NCBI RefSeq assembly: GCF_000718095.1 | Contig: NZ_JOEI01000009.1 | Location: forward strand, 62,001 to 126,000 | Length of the DNA: 64,000 nucleotides | From: Streptomyces scopuliridis RB72 | GTDB lineage: Bacteria; Actinomycetota; Actinomycetes; Streptomycetales; Streptomycetaceae | Direction of reading: 5' to 3' | Part shown: positions 32,770 to 41,655 of the stretch, piece after piece | Layout: the number at the start of each line of letters is the position of its first letter | How positions within the stretch are numbered: position 1 is the stretch's first letter | Made by a program: the position numbers and the translations under genes | The notes under the pieces: generated by a model | What the model was told of the DNA's origin: nothing | Databases searched by the model: none | Seen by the model: only the letters and a program-made list of their open reading frames with translations

Positions 32770-33498
32770 ATGGTGGCCCCACCGGACAACGACGTGCTCT
32801 GGGCGCGTTCTCTGAACTACTCCCACAACGGCTCCCCCGCACTCGACAGCGTCTCGCTCGGTGTGCGCGAGGGTGAGATCCTCGCCGTCAACGGCCCGCG
32901 CGGCAGCGGCAAGACGACTCTGCTGCGGTGTCTGTCGGGTCAGCTGGTGCCGCAGGAGGGCGAGGTCTGGTTCAACAGCTCGCCGGTCCACACCATGAGC
33001 GCACCGCTCCGCGAACAGCTGCGCCGCGACCGCTTCAGCTGGATCGGCCCGGAGCCGTCCCTCGTCCCCGAGCTCAACGCCTGGGAGAACGCGGCCCTGC
33101 CGCTGCTGATGAACGGCTCGTCCCACCGCGCCGCCAAGGCGGCGGCGATGGAGTGGCTGGAACGCCTCGACATCGGAGGCTGCGCCCGGAAACGTCCGTA
33201 CGCCCTGTACCAGGCCCAGCGGCAGCGCGTCGCCGTCGCCCGCGCGCTGGTCACCACGCCCGCGGTGCTCTTCGCCGACGAGCCGGCGGCGGCGCTGCAT
33301 CTCACGGACGGGGCGCAGGTGCTGCGTACGCTGACCACCGCGGCCCGCTCGCACCGGATCACCGTCGTCCTGGCCACCCTCGACGAGGAGCTCACGGCGC
33401 TGGCCGACCGTACGGTCTCACTGGTGGACGGACGCCGGGTCAGCTCGCTCCGGCCGTCCGAGGCGGAAGGCCGGGCCGCGTGCTCGCTCTCCGTCTAG
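32770..33498 (+). CDS. ABC transporter ATP-binding protein, degenerate
   Basis: 242 residues from ATG 32770, GAGGTG nine bases upstream. Walker A is good (GPRGSGKTT) and Walker B is recognisable (VLFADEP). The signature LSGGQ is replaced by LYQAQ followed by RQRVAVARAL, and the H-loop region reads LATLDEEL with Leu where the family has His. Layout otherwise follows the LolD/MacB type. It overlaps the following permease gene by 19 bases. The pair may bind ATP but hydrolyse slowly or work with a partner. Substrate unknown. Confidence 0.82.
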   Translation: MVAPPDNDVLWARSLNYSHNGSPALDSVSLGVREGEILAVNGPRGSGKTTLLRCLSGQLVPQEGEVWFNSSPVHTMSAPLREQLRRDRFSWIGPEPSLVPELNAWENAALPLLMNGSSHRAAKAAAMEWLERLDIGGCARKRPYALYQAQRQRVAVARALVTTPAVLFADEPAAALHLTDGAQVLRTLTTAARSHRITVVLATLDEELTALADRTVSLVDGRRVSSLRPSEAEGRAACSLSV

Positions 33499-34835
33499 GC
33501 CTCGGCACGCACCCCCTGGTCCTGCTGCGCCGGCTGCTGGTCGCCGCCGCCTCCGCCGGGGTCGGTTTCCTTCTGTTGTGCACGCTCGGCTGGGCGCTGG
33601 ACCACCCGGCCGGGTCCCAGGCGCGGCTCCTCTGGTGTCTGATCCCGCTGGCCGCGACGGTGCAGTTCGCGGTCGCCACGGCCCGTACCGATCAGAGCAC
33701 CGTGCCGCGCACCGGGCTGTCGGCGGTGGGCCTCGGCCCGGCCAGGCTCGCCGCGCTGGCCGCCTCGTCGACCGCCGTGTCCTGCACGCTGGGGAGCGCG
33801 GTGGCGCTGCTGTTCTTCCTGCATCTGCGTGGTGATCTGACCGGGATGCCGTTCGACGGCGAGGCCGCGAAACTGCTCGCCGCGGGCCGGCCGCTGCCGC
33901 TGGGCGCGGCGCTGACGCTGCTGGCGGCGGTGCCGGTGCTGGCGACGGGGGCGACCTGGCTGGCGCTGCGGACGCGCACCACGACGGACCTCCGGCCCGT
34001 TCCCGTGAGGGCGCCCGCCCGGCCCGCCAACGCCACGGCGGTCACCGCGGATTCGGCCACGGACGCGGACATGGACAGGGCGTCGGACTCGACTTCGGAC
34101 GCGGACTCGGACACGGTCTCGGGAACGGCCTCGGGAACGGACGATCCCGCGGATCCGGCGAAGGCCCCGGGCGCGGCCGTCAACGAGGCCAGGGCCATGA
34201 CACCCGTGCGCGTCCCCGACCCGGCATCGGCGCCGGCCGGCCTGCCGTGGGGCGTCGCGATCACGACGGTGGGGCTCGCGGTCGAGACCTACGCGAGCCG
34301 GGGCCGGGGCGGCAACCCGCTGCCGCTGCCGGGCCACTTCGAGGGCAGTTCGGCCGGAGTGCTGGCGGGCTGGGCGCTGACGGCGGTCGGCCTGGCCCTG
34401 GCCGGGCCCGGGATCACCCATATCTGCGGCTGGCTGCTCCAGGCCGTGCGCCCCGGCGCGATCCGGCTGCTCGCGGGCCGCACGCTGATGGCCGAGGCGC
34501 GCCGTATCGGCCGGCCGCTGGGTGTGCTGTGCGCGGTGGTCTCGGGCGCGTTCGCCGCGGCGTCGCTGTACGGGCCCGGTGACGAACGGCCCTTCGGCCC
34601 GCTCACCGGCCTCGGCGCCGCCCTGGTCATCGGCTGCGCGGCAGCCACGGTCCTGACGGCGGCCCTGGAGTCCAGACAGGCCCGTGTCTCCACCACCGAG
34701 TCGATGTACCGGCTCGGCGCCCCCGCCACGCTCCTGCGTACGGCGGCGGCGGTGCGCGCGACCACGATCCTTCTGGTGTTCGCCCCGCTGACCTGGGCGG
34801 TGGCGGCCCTGGCGGCGGTCCCGCTGACCACCTGA
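33480..34835 (+). CDS. Membrane partner of the degenerate ABC ATPase, FtsX-like permease
   Basis: 451 residues from GTG 33480, which overlaps the ATPase gene. About eight hydrophobic segments are split by a long hydrophilic loop (roughly residues 180-250) rich in Asp, Ser and Thr with repeated D-S-x-D units. The last third (LLAGRTLMAEARRIGRP, then three spans) resembles the C-terminal part of FtsX/MacB-type permeases in Streptomyces. It presumably forms the membrane part of an exporter or mechanotransmitter. No substrate-binding partner is nearby. A perfect 21-bp terminator follows. Confidence 0.75.
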   Translation: MLALRLGLGTHPLVLLRRLLVAAASAGVGFLLLCTLGWALDHPAGSQARLLWCLIPLAATVQFAVATARTDQSTVPRTGLSAVGLGPARLAALAASSTAVSCTLGSAVALLFFLHLRGDLTGMPFDGEAAKLLAAGRPLPLGAALTLLAAVPVLATGATWLALRTRTTTDLRPVPVRAPARPANATAVTADSATDADMDRASDSTSDADSDTVSGTASGTDDPADPAKAPGAAVNEARAMTPVRVPDPASAPAGLPWGVAITTVGLAVETYASRGRGGNPLPLPGHFEGSSAGVLAGWALTAVGLALAGPGITHICGWLLQAVRPGAIRLLAGRTLMAEARRIGRPLGVLCAVVSGAFAAASLYGPGDERPFGPLTGLGAALVIGCAAATVLTAALESRQARVSTTESMYRLGAPATLLRTAAAVRATTILLVFAPLTWAVAALAAVPLTT

Positions 34836-34847
34836 GCGACGCTCCTC

Positions 34848-34895
34848 CCGGAACCGGCCGTGCCCCGCCCGAGTGCGGGGCACGGCCGGTTCCGG
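34848..34895 (+). terminator. Terminator of the ABC pair
   Basis: A perfect 21-bp stem (CCGGAACCGGCCGTGCCCCGC and its complement) with a six-base loop begins 13 bases after the permease stop. Confidence 0.85.
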
Positions 34896-34962
34896 CTGTC
34901 CGGGGACCGAGGCCGGGGGCCCGGGCGGCAACTCCCCATCGGCCACGCCCTATCGTGACCCC

Positions 34963-36087
34963 ATGCCGAACGACGCCCAGTCCCCCGCGCACGCCCAGGA
35001 CCGCGAGATCGAGTCCCTCGACGAGTTCGACCGGGTGGTGCGGGCGGGAACGCTCGGCGGATACCGGGTGCAGTCCGTCGATCTGACGGCCCGTACGCCC
35101 GAGCTGCTCCGCACCGACACCGCCGACGCCGTCTTCCTCGGCTGCCCCATGGAGCCCCGCGCCGCCGACAAGGTACGGGCCGACGGCGCCATGGTCTTCC
35201 CGCCCGTTCCCCATCTCCCGTTCGATCCGTACCGCGGCTTCGTCTACTCGCCCGACCAGCTCTTCGAGGGGCTGGCGGAGAACGGTTACGAGGCGACGCC
35301 CGACGCCCGCGCGTACGCGTGGTTCCAGCGGACCAAGGCGGACGGCGACATCCTCGCGTCCATGCTGCGCGCGGTGCACGACGACGCGATCTCCGACGCC
35401 CTGGACGAACTCCTCGCGGGCGCCCGGGTGGTGGGGGTGATGGGCGGGCACGCGATGGCGCGCGGTACCGACGCGTACGCCGGCGCGGCACGGCTCGGCC
35501 GCTCGCTCACCCGTACCGGACTGACGGTGGCGACCGGCGGCGGCCCCGGCGCGATGGAGGCCGCGAACCTCGGCGCGTACGCCGCCTCCCACCCCGACGA
35601 CATGCTGGACGAGGCGCTCGACATGCTCGCGGAAGCACCGTCGTTCGTCCCCTCCATATCCGACTGGGCGCGGGCCGCGTTCGAGATACGCGCGCGCTGG
35701 CCCAAGGGCGAGGCGTCGATCGGGATCCCCACCTGGTTCTACGGCCATGAGCCGCCCAACGCCTTCGCCGCGCACATCGCCAAGTACTTCGCCAACGCCA
35801 CCCGCGAGGACGGCCTGCTGGCGCGCTCCAACGCGGGCGTGGTCTTCCTGCCGGGCGCGGCGGGCACGGTCCAGGAGATCTTCGACAACGCGACGCCGAA
35901 CTACTACGAGTCGCGCGGCGAGCCGACCCCGATGGTCCTGGTCGACCGGGCCCACTGGACGGAGCGGCTGCCGGCCTGGCCACTGCTGACGGCGCTCGCG
36001 CGGGAACGCCGGATGGAGTCCCGTATCGCGCTCGTCGACACGGTGGACGAGGCACCGGCGGCGCTCGCCCGGCTCGCGGCGGGCTGA
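34963..36087 (+). CDS. LOG-like Rossmann-fold nucleotide-binding protein
   Basis: 374 residues from ATG 34963. After a 170-residue N-terminal part, the Rossmann core starts with VVGVMGGHAMARG. The phosphate-binding motif TGGGPGAMEAANLG and a variant of the second motif, FLPGAAGTVQEIF (usual PGGxGTxxE), follow. LOG proteins release cytokinin-like bases from nucleoside monophosphates, and others act as nucleotide hydrolases (the PpnN group also has a long N-domain). The length and N-domain favour a PpnN-like role. It stands alone, convergent with the thiamine transport operon. No ribosome site is clear. Confidence 0.78.
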   Translation: MPNDAQSPAHAQDREIESLDEFDRVVRAGTLGGYRVQSVDLTARTPELLRTDTADAVFLGCPMEPRAADKVRADGAMVFPPVPHLPFDPYRGFVYSPDQLFEGLAENGYEATPDARAYAWFQRTKADGDILASMLRAVHDDAISDALDELLAGARVVGVMGGHAMARGTDAYAGAARLGRSLTRTGLTVATGGGPGAMEAANLGAYAASHPDDMLDEALDMLAEAPSFVPSISDWARAAFEIRARWPKGEASIGIPTWFYGHEPPNAFAAHIAKYFANATREDGLLARSNAGVVFLPGAAGTVQEIFDNATPNYYESRGEPTPMVLVDRAHWTERLPAWPLLTALARERRMESRIALVDTVDEAPAALARLAAG

Positions 36088-36224
36088 ACCGCGCGGGGCA
36101 TCCAGTCCCTGTCCGGTCGGTCTCCGCGGGCCCGCGACGCCTGGCGTACGAACTCGGTCCGGTGCGGCCGGGCGTGCGGCGCCATGCCCCCGTGACGCGG
36201 CTGACCGTCGAGGACGGCCAGGAC

Positions 36225-37304
36225 CTAGGCCATCACCGCCGCCTGCACCCCCTGAGCGGCGCCCCGCCTCTCCCCCGGCAGCACCACCACCTCCTCGGCG
36301 ACGAAGGCGACACCCACCTCCGCGCCCACCTCCGGCGCCTCGCGCAGCCCGCACTCGGCCTCGATGCCCGGCGCTCCGGCGGGTCCGTCGGGCCGTAGCA
36401 GTACGGCGACCCGGCTGCCCGTGAACGTACGCGCCCCGACCGTGCAGCGCAGCCCTTCGCCCAGGGCCACGAGACGTACGCCGGCGGGCCGTACCAGCAC
36501 CGTCCGCTCGCCCTGGGCCGATCCGTCGGGGACCGGGATCTTTCCCCAGACCGTGTCGGCGAGCGCGCCGCTCACCGTCGCGTCCACGACATTGTCGAAG
36601 CCGAGGAACCGCGCGACGAAGGCGGAGGCGGGCCGCTGCCAGACCTCCAGCGGGGTGCCGGTCTGGGCGATGCGGCCGTCGCGCATCACCACCACCCGGT
36701 CGGCGAGCGCGAAGGCCTCGCCCTGGTCATGGGTGACGGCGAGCACGGTCGTACCCAACCGTCCGAACAGACCGCGCAGTTCGACCACGAGCCGTTCGCG
36801 CAGGCTCCGGTCCAGCTGGCCGAGCGGTTCGTCCAGCATCAGCAGCCGCGGGCTCGGCACGAGCGCCCGTGCCAGGGCGACCCGCTGCTGTTCACCGCCG
36901 GACAGCTCGGCGACGGCCCGGCGGCCGGCCCCCGGCAGTCCGACGAGGTCGAGCAACTCCTCGACACGGCGGGCCTGTTCGTCTCGGGCGGCGCCGCGCA
37001 TCCGCAGGCCGAAGGCGACATTGCCGTGCACGTCGCGCTGCGGGAAGAGTTGGTGGTCCTGGAACATCAGGCCGACGCCGCGCCGGTGCACCGGTACCCC
37101 CGACTGGTCGGCACCGTCGAGCGCCACCCGTCCGCCGGCCGGTTCCTGGAGCCCGGCGACCACGCGCAGCAGGGTCGATTTGCCGCTGCCGCTCGGCCCC
37201 AGGACACAGACGATCTCGTGCTCGGCGATCTCCAGATCCACCGCGTCGAGCGCGGTGCGGGCGCCGAACCGTACGGTCACGTCCGACAGGGTCAGCAAGG
37301 CCAT
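36225..37304 (-). CDS. thiQ: Thiamine ABC transporter ATPase (ThiQ-like)
   Basis: 359 residues, ATG overlapping the permease stop as ATGA, GGGAG upstream. Walker A GPSGSGKST, the Q-loop FQDHQLFPQRD, signature LSGGEQQRVA, Walker B LLMLDEP and H-loop AVTHDQGEAF are intact. A C-terminal TOBE domain follows. E. coli ThiQ is shorter (about 230); the extra 120 residues are the TOBE part usual in actinomycete and Fe/polyamine-type importers. It powers thiamine/TPP uptake through the fused permease. Assignment to thiamine rests on the TPP riboswitch at the head of the operon. Confidence 0.85.
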   Translation of the reverse strand: MALLTLSDVTVRFGARTALDAVDLEIAEHEIVCVLGPSGSGKSTLLRVVAGLQEPAGGRVALDGADQSGVPVHRRGVGLMFQDHQLFPQRDVHGNVAFGLRMRGAARDEQARRVEELLDLVGLPGAGRRAVAELSGGEQQRVALARALVPSPRLLMLDEPLGQLDRSLRERLVVELRGLFGRLGTTVLAVTHDQGEAFALADRVVVMRDGRIAQTGTPLEVWQRPASAFVARFLGFDNVVDATVSGALADTVWGKIPVPDGSAQGERTVLVRPAGVRLVALGEGLRCTVGARTFTGSRVAVLLRPDGPAGAPGIEAECGLREAPEVGAEVGVAFVAEEVVVLPGERRGAAQGVQAAVMA

Positions 37305-39031
37305 CAGAACTCTCCCGAGCGGTCGGTACGGATACGTTCCAGCGCCAGCAGCGACACCGCGCACACCACCATCAGGACCGTGGAAAGGGCCATCGCCTGC
37401 CCGTAGTTCAGCTCGCCCGGCCGCCCCAGCAGCCGCGCCACGGCCACCGGCAGCGTCGGCCGGTCCGGGCGCGCGATGAAGACCGTCGCGCCGAACTCGC
37501 CGAGCGAGACGGCGAACGCGAACCCGGCGGCGACCAGCGAGGCCCGCCGTACCAGCGGCAGATCCACCTCCCGCCAGGCGCGCAGCGGCGACGCCCCGAG
37601 GACGGCCGCCGCCTCGCGCAGCCGTCCGTCCACGGCCCGCAGCACCGGCAGCATCGTCCGTACGACGAAGGGGACCCCCACCAGCGCCTGGGCGAGCGGC
37701 ACCAGGATCCAGGAGGCCCGCAGATCCAGCGGCGGCTCGTCCAGCGTGATCAGGAAACCGAAGCCGACGGTCACGGCCGAGACGCCGAGCGGCAGCATCA
37801 GCAGCGCGTCGAAGCCCCGTACGAGACGGCCCGCGCGCCGGGTGAGCGCGGCGGCGGCCAGTCCGCCCACCACCAGCGCGATGACGGTCGCGACGAGCGC
37901 GTACCGCAGGGAGTTCCAGACCGCTTCCAGCGGCGGTACGAGGAAGGTGCCGCCGCTGGACTCCACCGATCCGAGGGCCCGGTAGAAGCCGAATCCGTAC
38001 CCGCCAGGACCGCCCAGGGAGCGTTCGACGAGCACCCCCAGCGGCACCAGGATGAGCAGCAGTACGGTGCCGAGCACCCCGCCGAGCAGCGCCCACTGCC
38101 CGGCGCCGCGCGGCCGGCGGGCGGTCAGCGCGGGGTCGACCAGCCGCAGGGCGGTCTCCCGCTTCCGTACGGTCCACGCGTGCACCGCCAGGATCGCGCC
38201 GACCGCCGCGAACTGCACCAGCGTGAGCACGGCGGCGGTGGGCAGATCGAGGAGCTGCGCGGTCTGCCGGTAGATCTCCACCTCCAGGGTGGAGAAGCCG
38301 GGGCCGCCCAGGATCTGGACGACCCCGAAGGAGGTGAAGGTGAAGAGGAAGACCATCAGCGCGGCGGCCGCGACGGCGGGGCCGAGGGCCGGCAGGGTCA
38401 CCCGCCACCAGGCCGCGAGCCGTCCCGCGCCGAGCACCCGCGCGGCTTCCTCCTGGCGCGGGTCGAGCTGCGACCACAGGCCGCCCACCGTCCTGACGAC
38501 CACCGCGTAGTTGAAGAAGACATGCGCGAGGAGGATCGCCCAGACGGAGGTGTCGAGCCGTACGCCCCACAGGTCGTCGAGGAGTCCGCCGCGCCCGAGC
38601 AGCGCCAGGAAGGCGGTGCCGACGACGACGGTCGGCAGCACGAACGGGACGGTGACGACCGCGCGGAGCAGCTGCTTGCCGGGGAAGTCGAAGCGTGCGA
38701 AGACATACGCGCCCGGCAGCGCGATCAGCAGGGTGAGCGCGGTGGAGGCGAGCGCCTGCCAGGTGGTGAACCGCAGGACGCCGAGGATGTCCGGGCGGGT
38801 CAGTACGTCCCCGATCCGGCCGAACTGCCAGCCGCCGTCCGTCTTCAGTCCCCGGCCGACGATCGCGGCCACCGGGTAGGCGAAGAAGACCGCGAAGAAG
38901 GCGACGGGCAGGGCCATGAGGGCGAGCCGGACGGCGTTCCCGCGCCTCCCGGCCCGACCCCGCCCGGCCCGCCCGCCCCCCGGCGTCCTGGGTGTTACTT
39001 CACTACGAGTGAGGACCACGACTGGATCCAC
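37304..39031 (-). CDS. thiP: Thiamine ABC transporter permease, fused double domain (ThiP-like)
   Basis: 575 residues, about 12 membrane spans. It has two permease halves, each with its own EAA loop (QEEAARVLGAGRLAAWWRV and REAAAVLGASPLRAWREVD), as in ThiP/FbpB-type proteins. The chosen GTG 39031 lies 37 bases inside thiB and has only a weak ribosome site. The family would also tolerate a start a few codons later, since the first 30 residues are Gly/Arg-rich. It forms the whole channel alone. Its stop overlaps the ATPase start, so the two are coupled. Confidence 0.88.
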   Translation of the reverse strand: MDPVVVLTRSEVTPRTPGGGRAGRGRAGRRGNAVRLALMALPVAFFAVFFAYPVAAIVGRGLKTDGGWQFGRIGDVLTRPDILGVLRFTTWQALASTALTLLIALPGAYVFARFDFPGKQLLRAVVTVPFVLPTVVVGTAFLALLGRGGLLDDLWGVRLDTSVWAILLAHVFFNYAVVVRTVGGLWSQLDPRQEEAARVLGAGRLAAWWRVTLPALGPAVAAAALMVFLFTFTSFGVVQILGGPGFSTLEVEIYRQTAQLLDLPTAAVLTLVQFAAVGAILAVHAWTVRKRETALRLVDPALTARRPRGAGQWALLGGVLGTVLLLILVPLGVLVERSLGGPGGYGFGFYRALGSVESSGGTFLVPPLEAVWNSLRYALVATVIALVVGGLAAAALTRRAGRLVRGFDALLMLPLGVSAVTVGFGFLITLDEPPLDLRASWILVPLAQALVGVPFVVRTMLPVLRAVDGRLREAAAVLGASPLRAWREVDLPLVRRASLVAAGFAFAVSLGEFGATVFIARPDRPTLPVAVARLLGRPGELNYGQAMALSTVLMVVCAVSLLALERIRTDRSGEF

Positions 39032-40113
39032 TGCTCACGGTGGGCGGCGATCGTGTCGGGCGCCACGGTCTTGGGCGTATCGACGGTCGCGCCGAACTTC
39101 GTGAACAGCTCCGGCAGCGCGACGTCCTTGACCACGGGGTTGACGAACATGTTCAGCGGCATGTCCGCCTGGAACTTCTCGCCGATCAGGAAGTCCAGCA
39201 GCGCCTTGCCGCCCGCCTCGTTCGTCGCGCCATTCAGCAGACCGGCGAACTCGGTCTGCCGGAAGCAGGTGCCGGTGGAGACCCCGGTCGGCGCCTCCTT
39301 CGGCCGCGGCTCGGCGTACAGCACCTCGACGGGGGGGCTGGAGGCGTACGAGACGACGAGCGGCCGGTCGGCCTTGGCCTTCTTGCCGCCCGCGGAGCCG
39401 GAGAAGGAGTCGTTGTACGCCTGCTCCCAGCTGTCCACGACCTGGACGCCGTTGTCCTTCAGCTTCTTCCAGTAGTCCTGCCAGCCGTTGTCGCCGTACC
39501 GCCCGACCGTGCCGAGGAGGAAGCCGAGGCCGGGTGAGGAGGTCGCGGCGTTCTCGGTGACGAGCAGGTTCTTGTACTGGGGCTTGATCAGATCGTCGAA
39601 GGTCCGCGGCGGCGCCAGCTTCTTGTCCGCGAAGTACTTCTTGTCGTAATTGACGCAGATGTCGCCGGTGTCGATCGGAGTGACCCGGTTCTTGTCCTTG
39701 TCGAGCCGCGTGCTCTCCTCGACACGGTCCAGGCCCTTCGCCTTGTACGGCGTGAACAGGCCGTTGTCGAGGGCGCGGGAGAGCAGGGTGTTGTCGACGC
39801 CGAAGAAGACATCGCCCTGGGGCGAACCCTTCGTCAGGATCTCCTTGTTGAGGGCCTCGCCTGCGTCGCCGCTCTTCAGCACCTTGACCGTGTAGCCGGT
39901 CTCCTTGGTGAACTCCTTCAGCACGGCGGGCGAGGCGTTGAACGAGTCATGGCTGACGAGGGTGACGGTCTTCGACTCCGAACCGCCGTTGCCGCCGTCG
40001 CCCGACGACGAGGAGCCGTCGGACCCGCCGCAGGCGGCGAGCGCCGAGACCCCGAGCGCGGCGGCGAGCGCGGCGACGGCCGCTCTCTTCGTGCTGATAC
40101 GGGTACTGCTCAC
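38995..40113 (-). CDS. thiB: Thiamine-binding lipoprotein (ThiB-like)
   Basis: 372 residues from GTG 40113 with AGGAGG seven bases upstream. The N-terminus has basic residues, a hydrophobic core and lipobox LAAC, followed by a Gly/Ser/Asp-rich linker. The mature part matches ThiB-type solute-binding proteins (SHDSFNASPAVLKEF opening, YASSPPVEVLYAE later). It captures thiamine or its phosphates outside the membrane for the fused permease. It is the first gene of thiB-thiP-thiQ, behind a TPP riboswitch and a hairpin that pairs with its ribosome site. Confidence 0.9.
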   Translation of the reverse strand: MSSTRISTKRAAVAALAAALGVSALAACGGSDGSSSSGDGGNGGSESKTVTLVSHDSFNASPAVLKEFTKETGYTVKVLKSGDAGEALNKEILTKGSPQGDVFFGVDNTLLSRALDNGLFTPYKAKGLDRVEESTRLDKDKNRVTPIDTGDICVNYDKKYFADKKLAPPRTFDDLIKPQYKNLLVTENAATSSPGLGFLLGTVGRYGDNGWQDYWKKLKDNGVQVVDSWEQAYNDSFSGSAGGKKAKADRPLVVSYASSPPVEVLYAEPRPKEAPTGVSTGTCFRQTEFAGLLNGATNEAGGKALLDFLIGEKFQADMPLNMFVNPVVKDVALPELFTKFGATVDTPKTVAPDTIAAHREQWIQSWSSLVVK

Positions 40114-40121
40114 TGACTTTC

Positions 40122-40140
40122 CTCCTGGGATGTCCAGGAG
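40122..40140 (-). promoter_or_regulatory. Ribosome-site-sequestering hairpin of thiB
   Basis: On the minus strand CTCCTGG pairs with CCAGGAG around a five-base loop. The second arm includes most of the AGGAGG of thiB. It can hide the ribosome site and is a likely output of the upstream TPP sensor. Confidence 0.6.
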
Positions 40141-40148
40141 AAGACGCG

Positions 40149-40189
40149 GCCCTGCCCGGAGTCCGTACCGACCGGACTCCGGGCAGGGC
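40149..40189 (-). terminator. 17-bp hairpin between TPP riboswitch and thiB
   Basis: GCCCTGCCCGGAGTCCG and its exact complement flank a seven-base loop, 23 bases after the riboswitch. It lacks a T-run, so it may act as a terminator of the actinomycete kind or as a structural spacer. Confidence 0.6.
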
Positions 40190-40211
40190 GCTACAGCTTG
40201 AGTGGTGTCCG

Positions 40212-40314
40212 AACTTCCTACCCAGAATGACCTGGGCAAGGTTCAGAGGGTCTGCGACCGCTGTCCGCTCCCACGGACATATGCCGCACTCTCAGCGCTG
40301 TGGCGCTCCCCTGT
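40212..40314 (-). ncRNA. TPP riboswitch (THI element)
   Basis: On the minus strand the conserved blocks appear in order: GGGGAGCGCC, then CTGAGAG (40289-40295), then GACCCTCTGAACCT (40239-40252), then CATTCTGGGTAGGAAGT. These form the two sensor arms of the TPP aptamer. It lies 100-200 bases upstream of thiB and should shut off thiamine uptake when TPP is plentiful. The 256 bases between rlmN and thiB hold only this element and the two hairpins. Confidence 0.93.
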
Positions 40315-40369
40315 CGGAAAATATGCAATGCGTTCAGGCCAAGGTTACCCCCTGGCGACCGACCCGCTC

Positions 40370-41482
40370 CTACCGCTCCGAGGCGGCCAACTGTCCGCAC
40401 GCTCCGTCGATCTCCTGGCCCCGGGTGTCCCGTACGGTCACCGGCACCCCATGGGCCGCGATCGCCTCGACGAACGCCTTCTCGTCCTCGGGGCGCGACG
40501 CCGTCCACTTCGAGCCGGGCGTCGGGTTGAGCGGGATCAGATTGACGTGCACCCGCTTGCCCTTGAGCAGCCGGCCCAGCCGGTCGCCGCGCCACGCCTG
40601 GTCGTTGATGTCGCGGATCAGCGCGTACTCGATGGAAACGCGGCGGCCCGACTTCTCCGCGTACTCCCAGGCGGCGTCCAGCACTTCGCGTACCTTCCAC
40701 CGCGTGTTGACGGGGACGAGGGTGTCGCGCAGTTCGTCGTCGGGCGCGTGCAGGGAGACCGCGAGCCGGCACTTGAAGCCCTCGTCGGCGAAGCGCAGCA
40801 TCGCGGGCACCAGACCGACCGTCGAGACGGTGATCCCGCGCTGCGAGAGGCCCAGACCGTCCGGCTCGGGGTCGGTCAGCCGGCGGATCGCCCCGACCAC
40901 CCGGTTGTAGTTGGCGAGCGGCTCGCCCATGCCCATGAAGACGATGTTGGACAGCCGCGAGGGACCCCCGGGGACCTCGCCGTCACGCAGCGCGCGCATC
41001 CCGTCGACGATCTGGTGCACGATCTCGGCGGTGGAGAGGTTACGGTCCAGCCCTGCCTGGCCGGTGGCGCAGAACGGGCAGTTCATCCCGCAGCCCGCCT
41101 GCGAGGAGATGCACATGGTGACCCGGTCCGGGTAGCGCATCAGCACCGACTCGACGAGGGTGCCGTCATGCAGCCGCCAGAGCGTCTTGCGGGTGGTGTC
41201 GTCGTCGCACGAGATGTGCCGTACCACCGACATCAGATCGGGCAGCAGTTCCGTGGCGAGCTTCCGGCGCGCGGCGGCCGGGATGTCGGTCCACTGCTCG
41301 GGGTCGTGCGCGTACCGCGCGAAGTAGTGCTGCGACAGCTGCTGGGCGCGGAACGGCTTCTCACCGATCGCGGCCACGGCCTCACGGCGCTCCGCGGGGG
41401 TGAGGTCGGCGAGATGCCGCGGGGGCTTCTTGGCTCCGCGGGGCGCGACGAAAGTGAGTTCTCCGGGTGTCGGCGGGGCCAT
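40370..41482 (-). CDS. rlmN: 23S rRNA/tRNA adenine-C2 methyltransferase RlmN
   Basis: 370 residues from ATG 41482. The radical-SAM cluster motif is [17 protein letters not shown] [12 protein letters not shown] and [11 protein letters not shown] are family blocks. The C-terminal conserved cysteine is in [10 protein letters not shown], so both cysteines needed for methyl transfer by the RlmN/Cfr mechanism are present. It methylates A2503 of 23S rRNA and A37 of some tRNAs. The ribosome site GAGGAGA stands 11 bases from ATG. RlmN is housekeeping; nothing points to the resistance enzyme Cfr. Confidence 0.95.
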   Translation of the reverse strand: MAPPTPGELTFVAPRGAKKPPRHLADLTPAERREAVAAIGEKPFRAQQLSQHYFARYAHDPEQWTDIPAAARRKLATELLPDLMSVVRHISCDDDTTRKTLWRLHDGTLVESVLMRYPDRVTMCISSQAGCGMNCPFCATGQAGLDRNLSTAEIVHQIVDGMRALRDGEVPGGPSRLSNIVFMGMGEPLANYNRVVGAIRRLTDPEPDGLGLSQRGITVSTVGLVPAMLRFADEGFKCRLAVSLHAPDDELRDTLVPVNTRWKVREVLDAAWEYAEKSGRRVSIEYALIRDINDQAWRGDRLGRLLKGKRVHVNLIPLNPTPGSKWTASRPEDEKAFVEAIAAHGVPVTVRDTRGQEIDGACGQLAASER

Positions 41483-41603
41483 GAAAAACCAAATCTCCTC
41501 GGTGCGGCGAGGCCGGGCGACCCTCCGCCGTGGCGGGGAGTACGGCAGGACTGTGCCGGTGCCGGGAGACCTCACGGGAACGGCTTCACAGCCGCAGGGC
41601 TCA

Positions 41604-41637
41604 AAAGGGCCCGCCACCCGTGAGCGGCGAGCCCTTT
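41604..41637 (-). terminator. Terminator of the cdsA transcript
   Basis: AAAGGGCTCGCC and GGCGGGCCCTTT pair with one mismatch on the minus strand around a ten-base loop, 20 bases after the cdsA stop, and TTTTGAG closes the hairpin. Confidence 0.75.
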
Positions 41638-41655
41638 CAGGGTAACCGGTACGGG

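Noticed and set aside
31171..33354. A 727-codon minus-strand frame over the aminotransferase and ABC ATPase
   Set aside because: It is a codon-bias shadow: no ribosome site, no domain, and both overlapped genes are intact on the plus strand.
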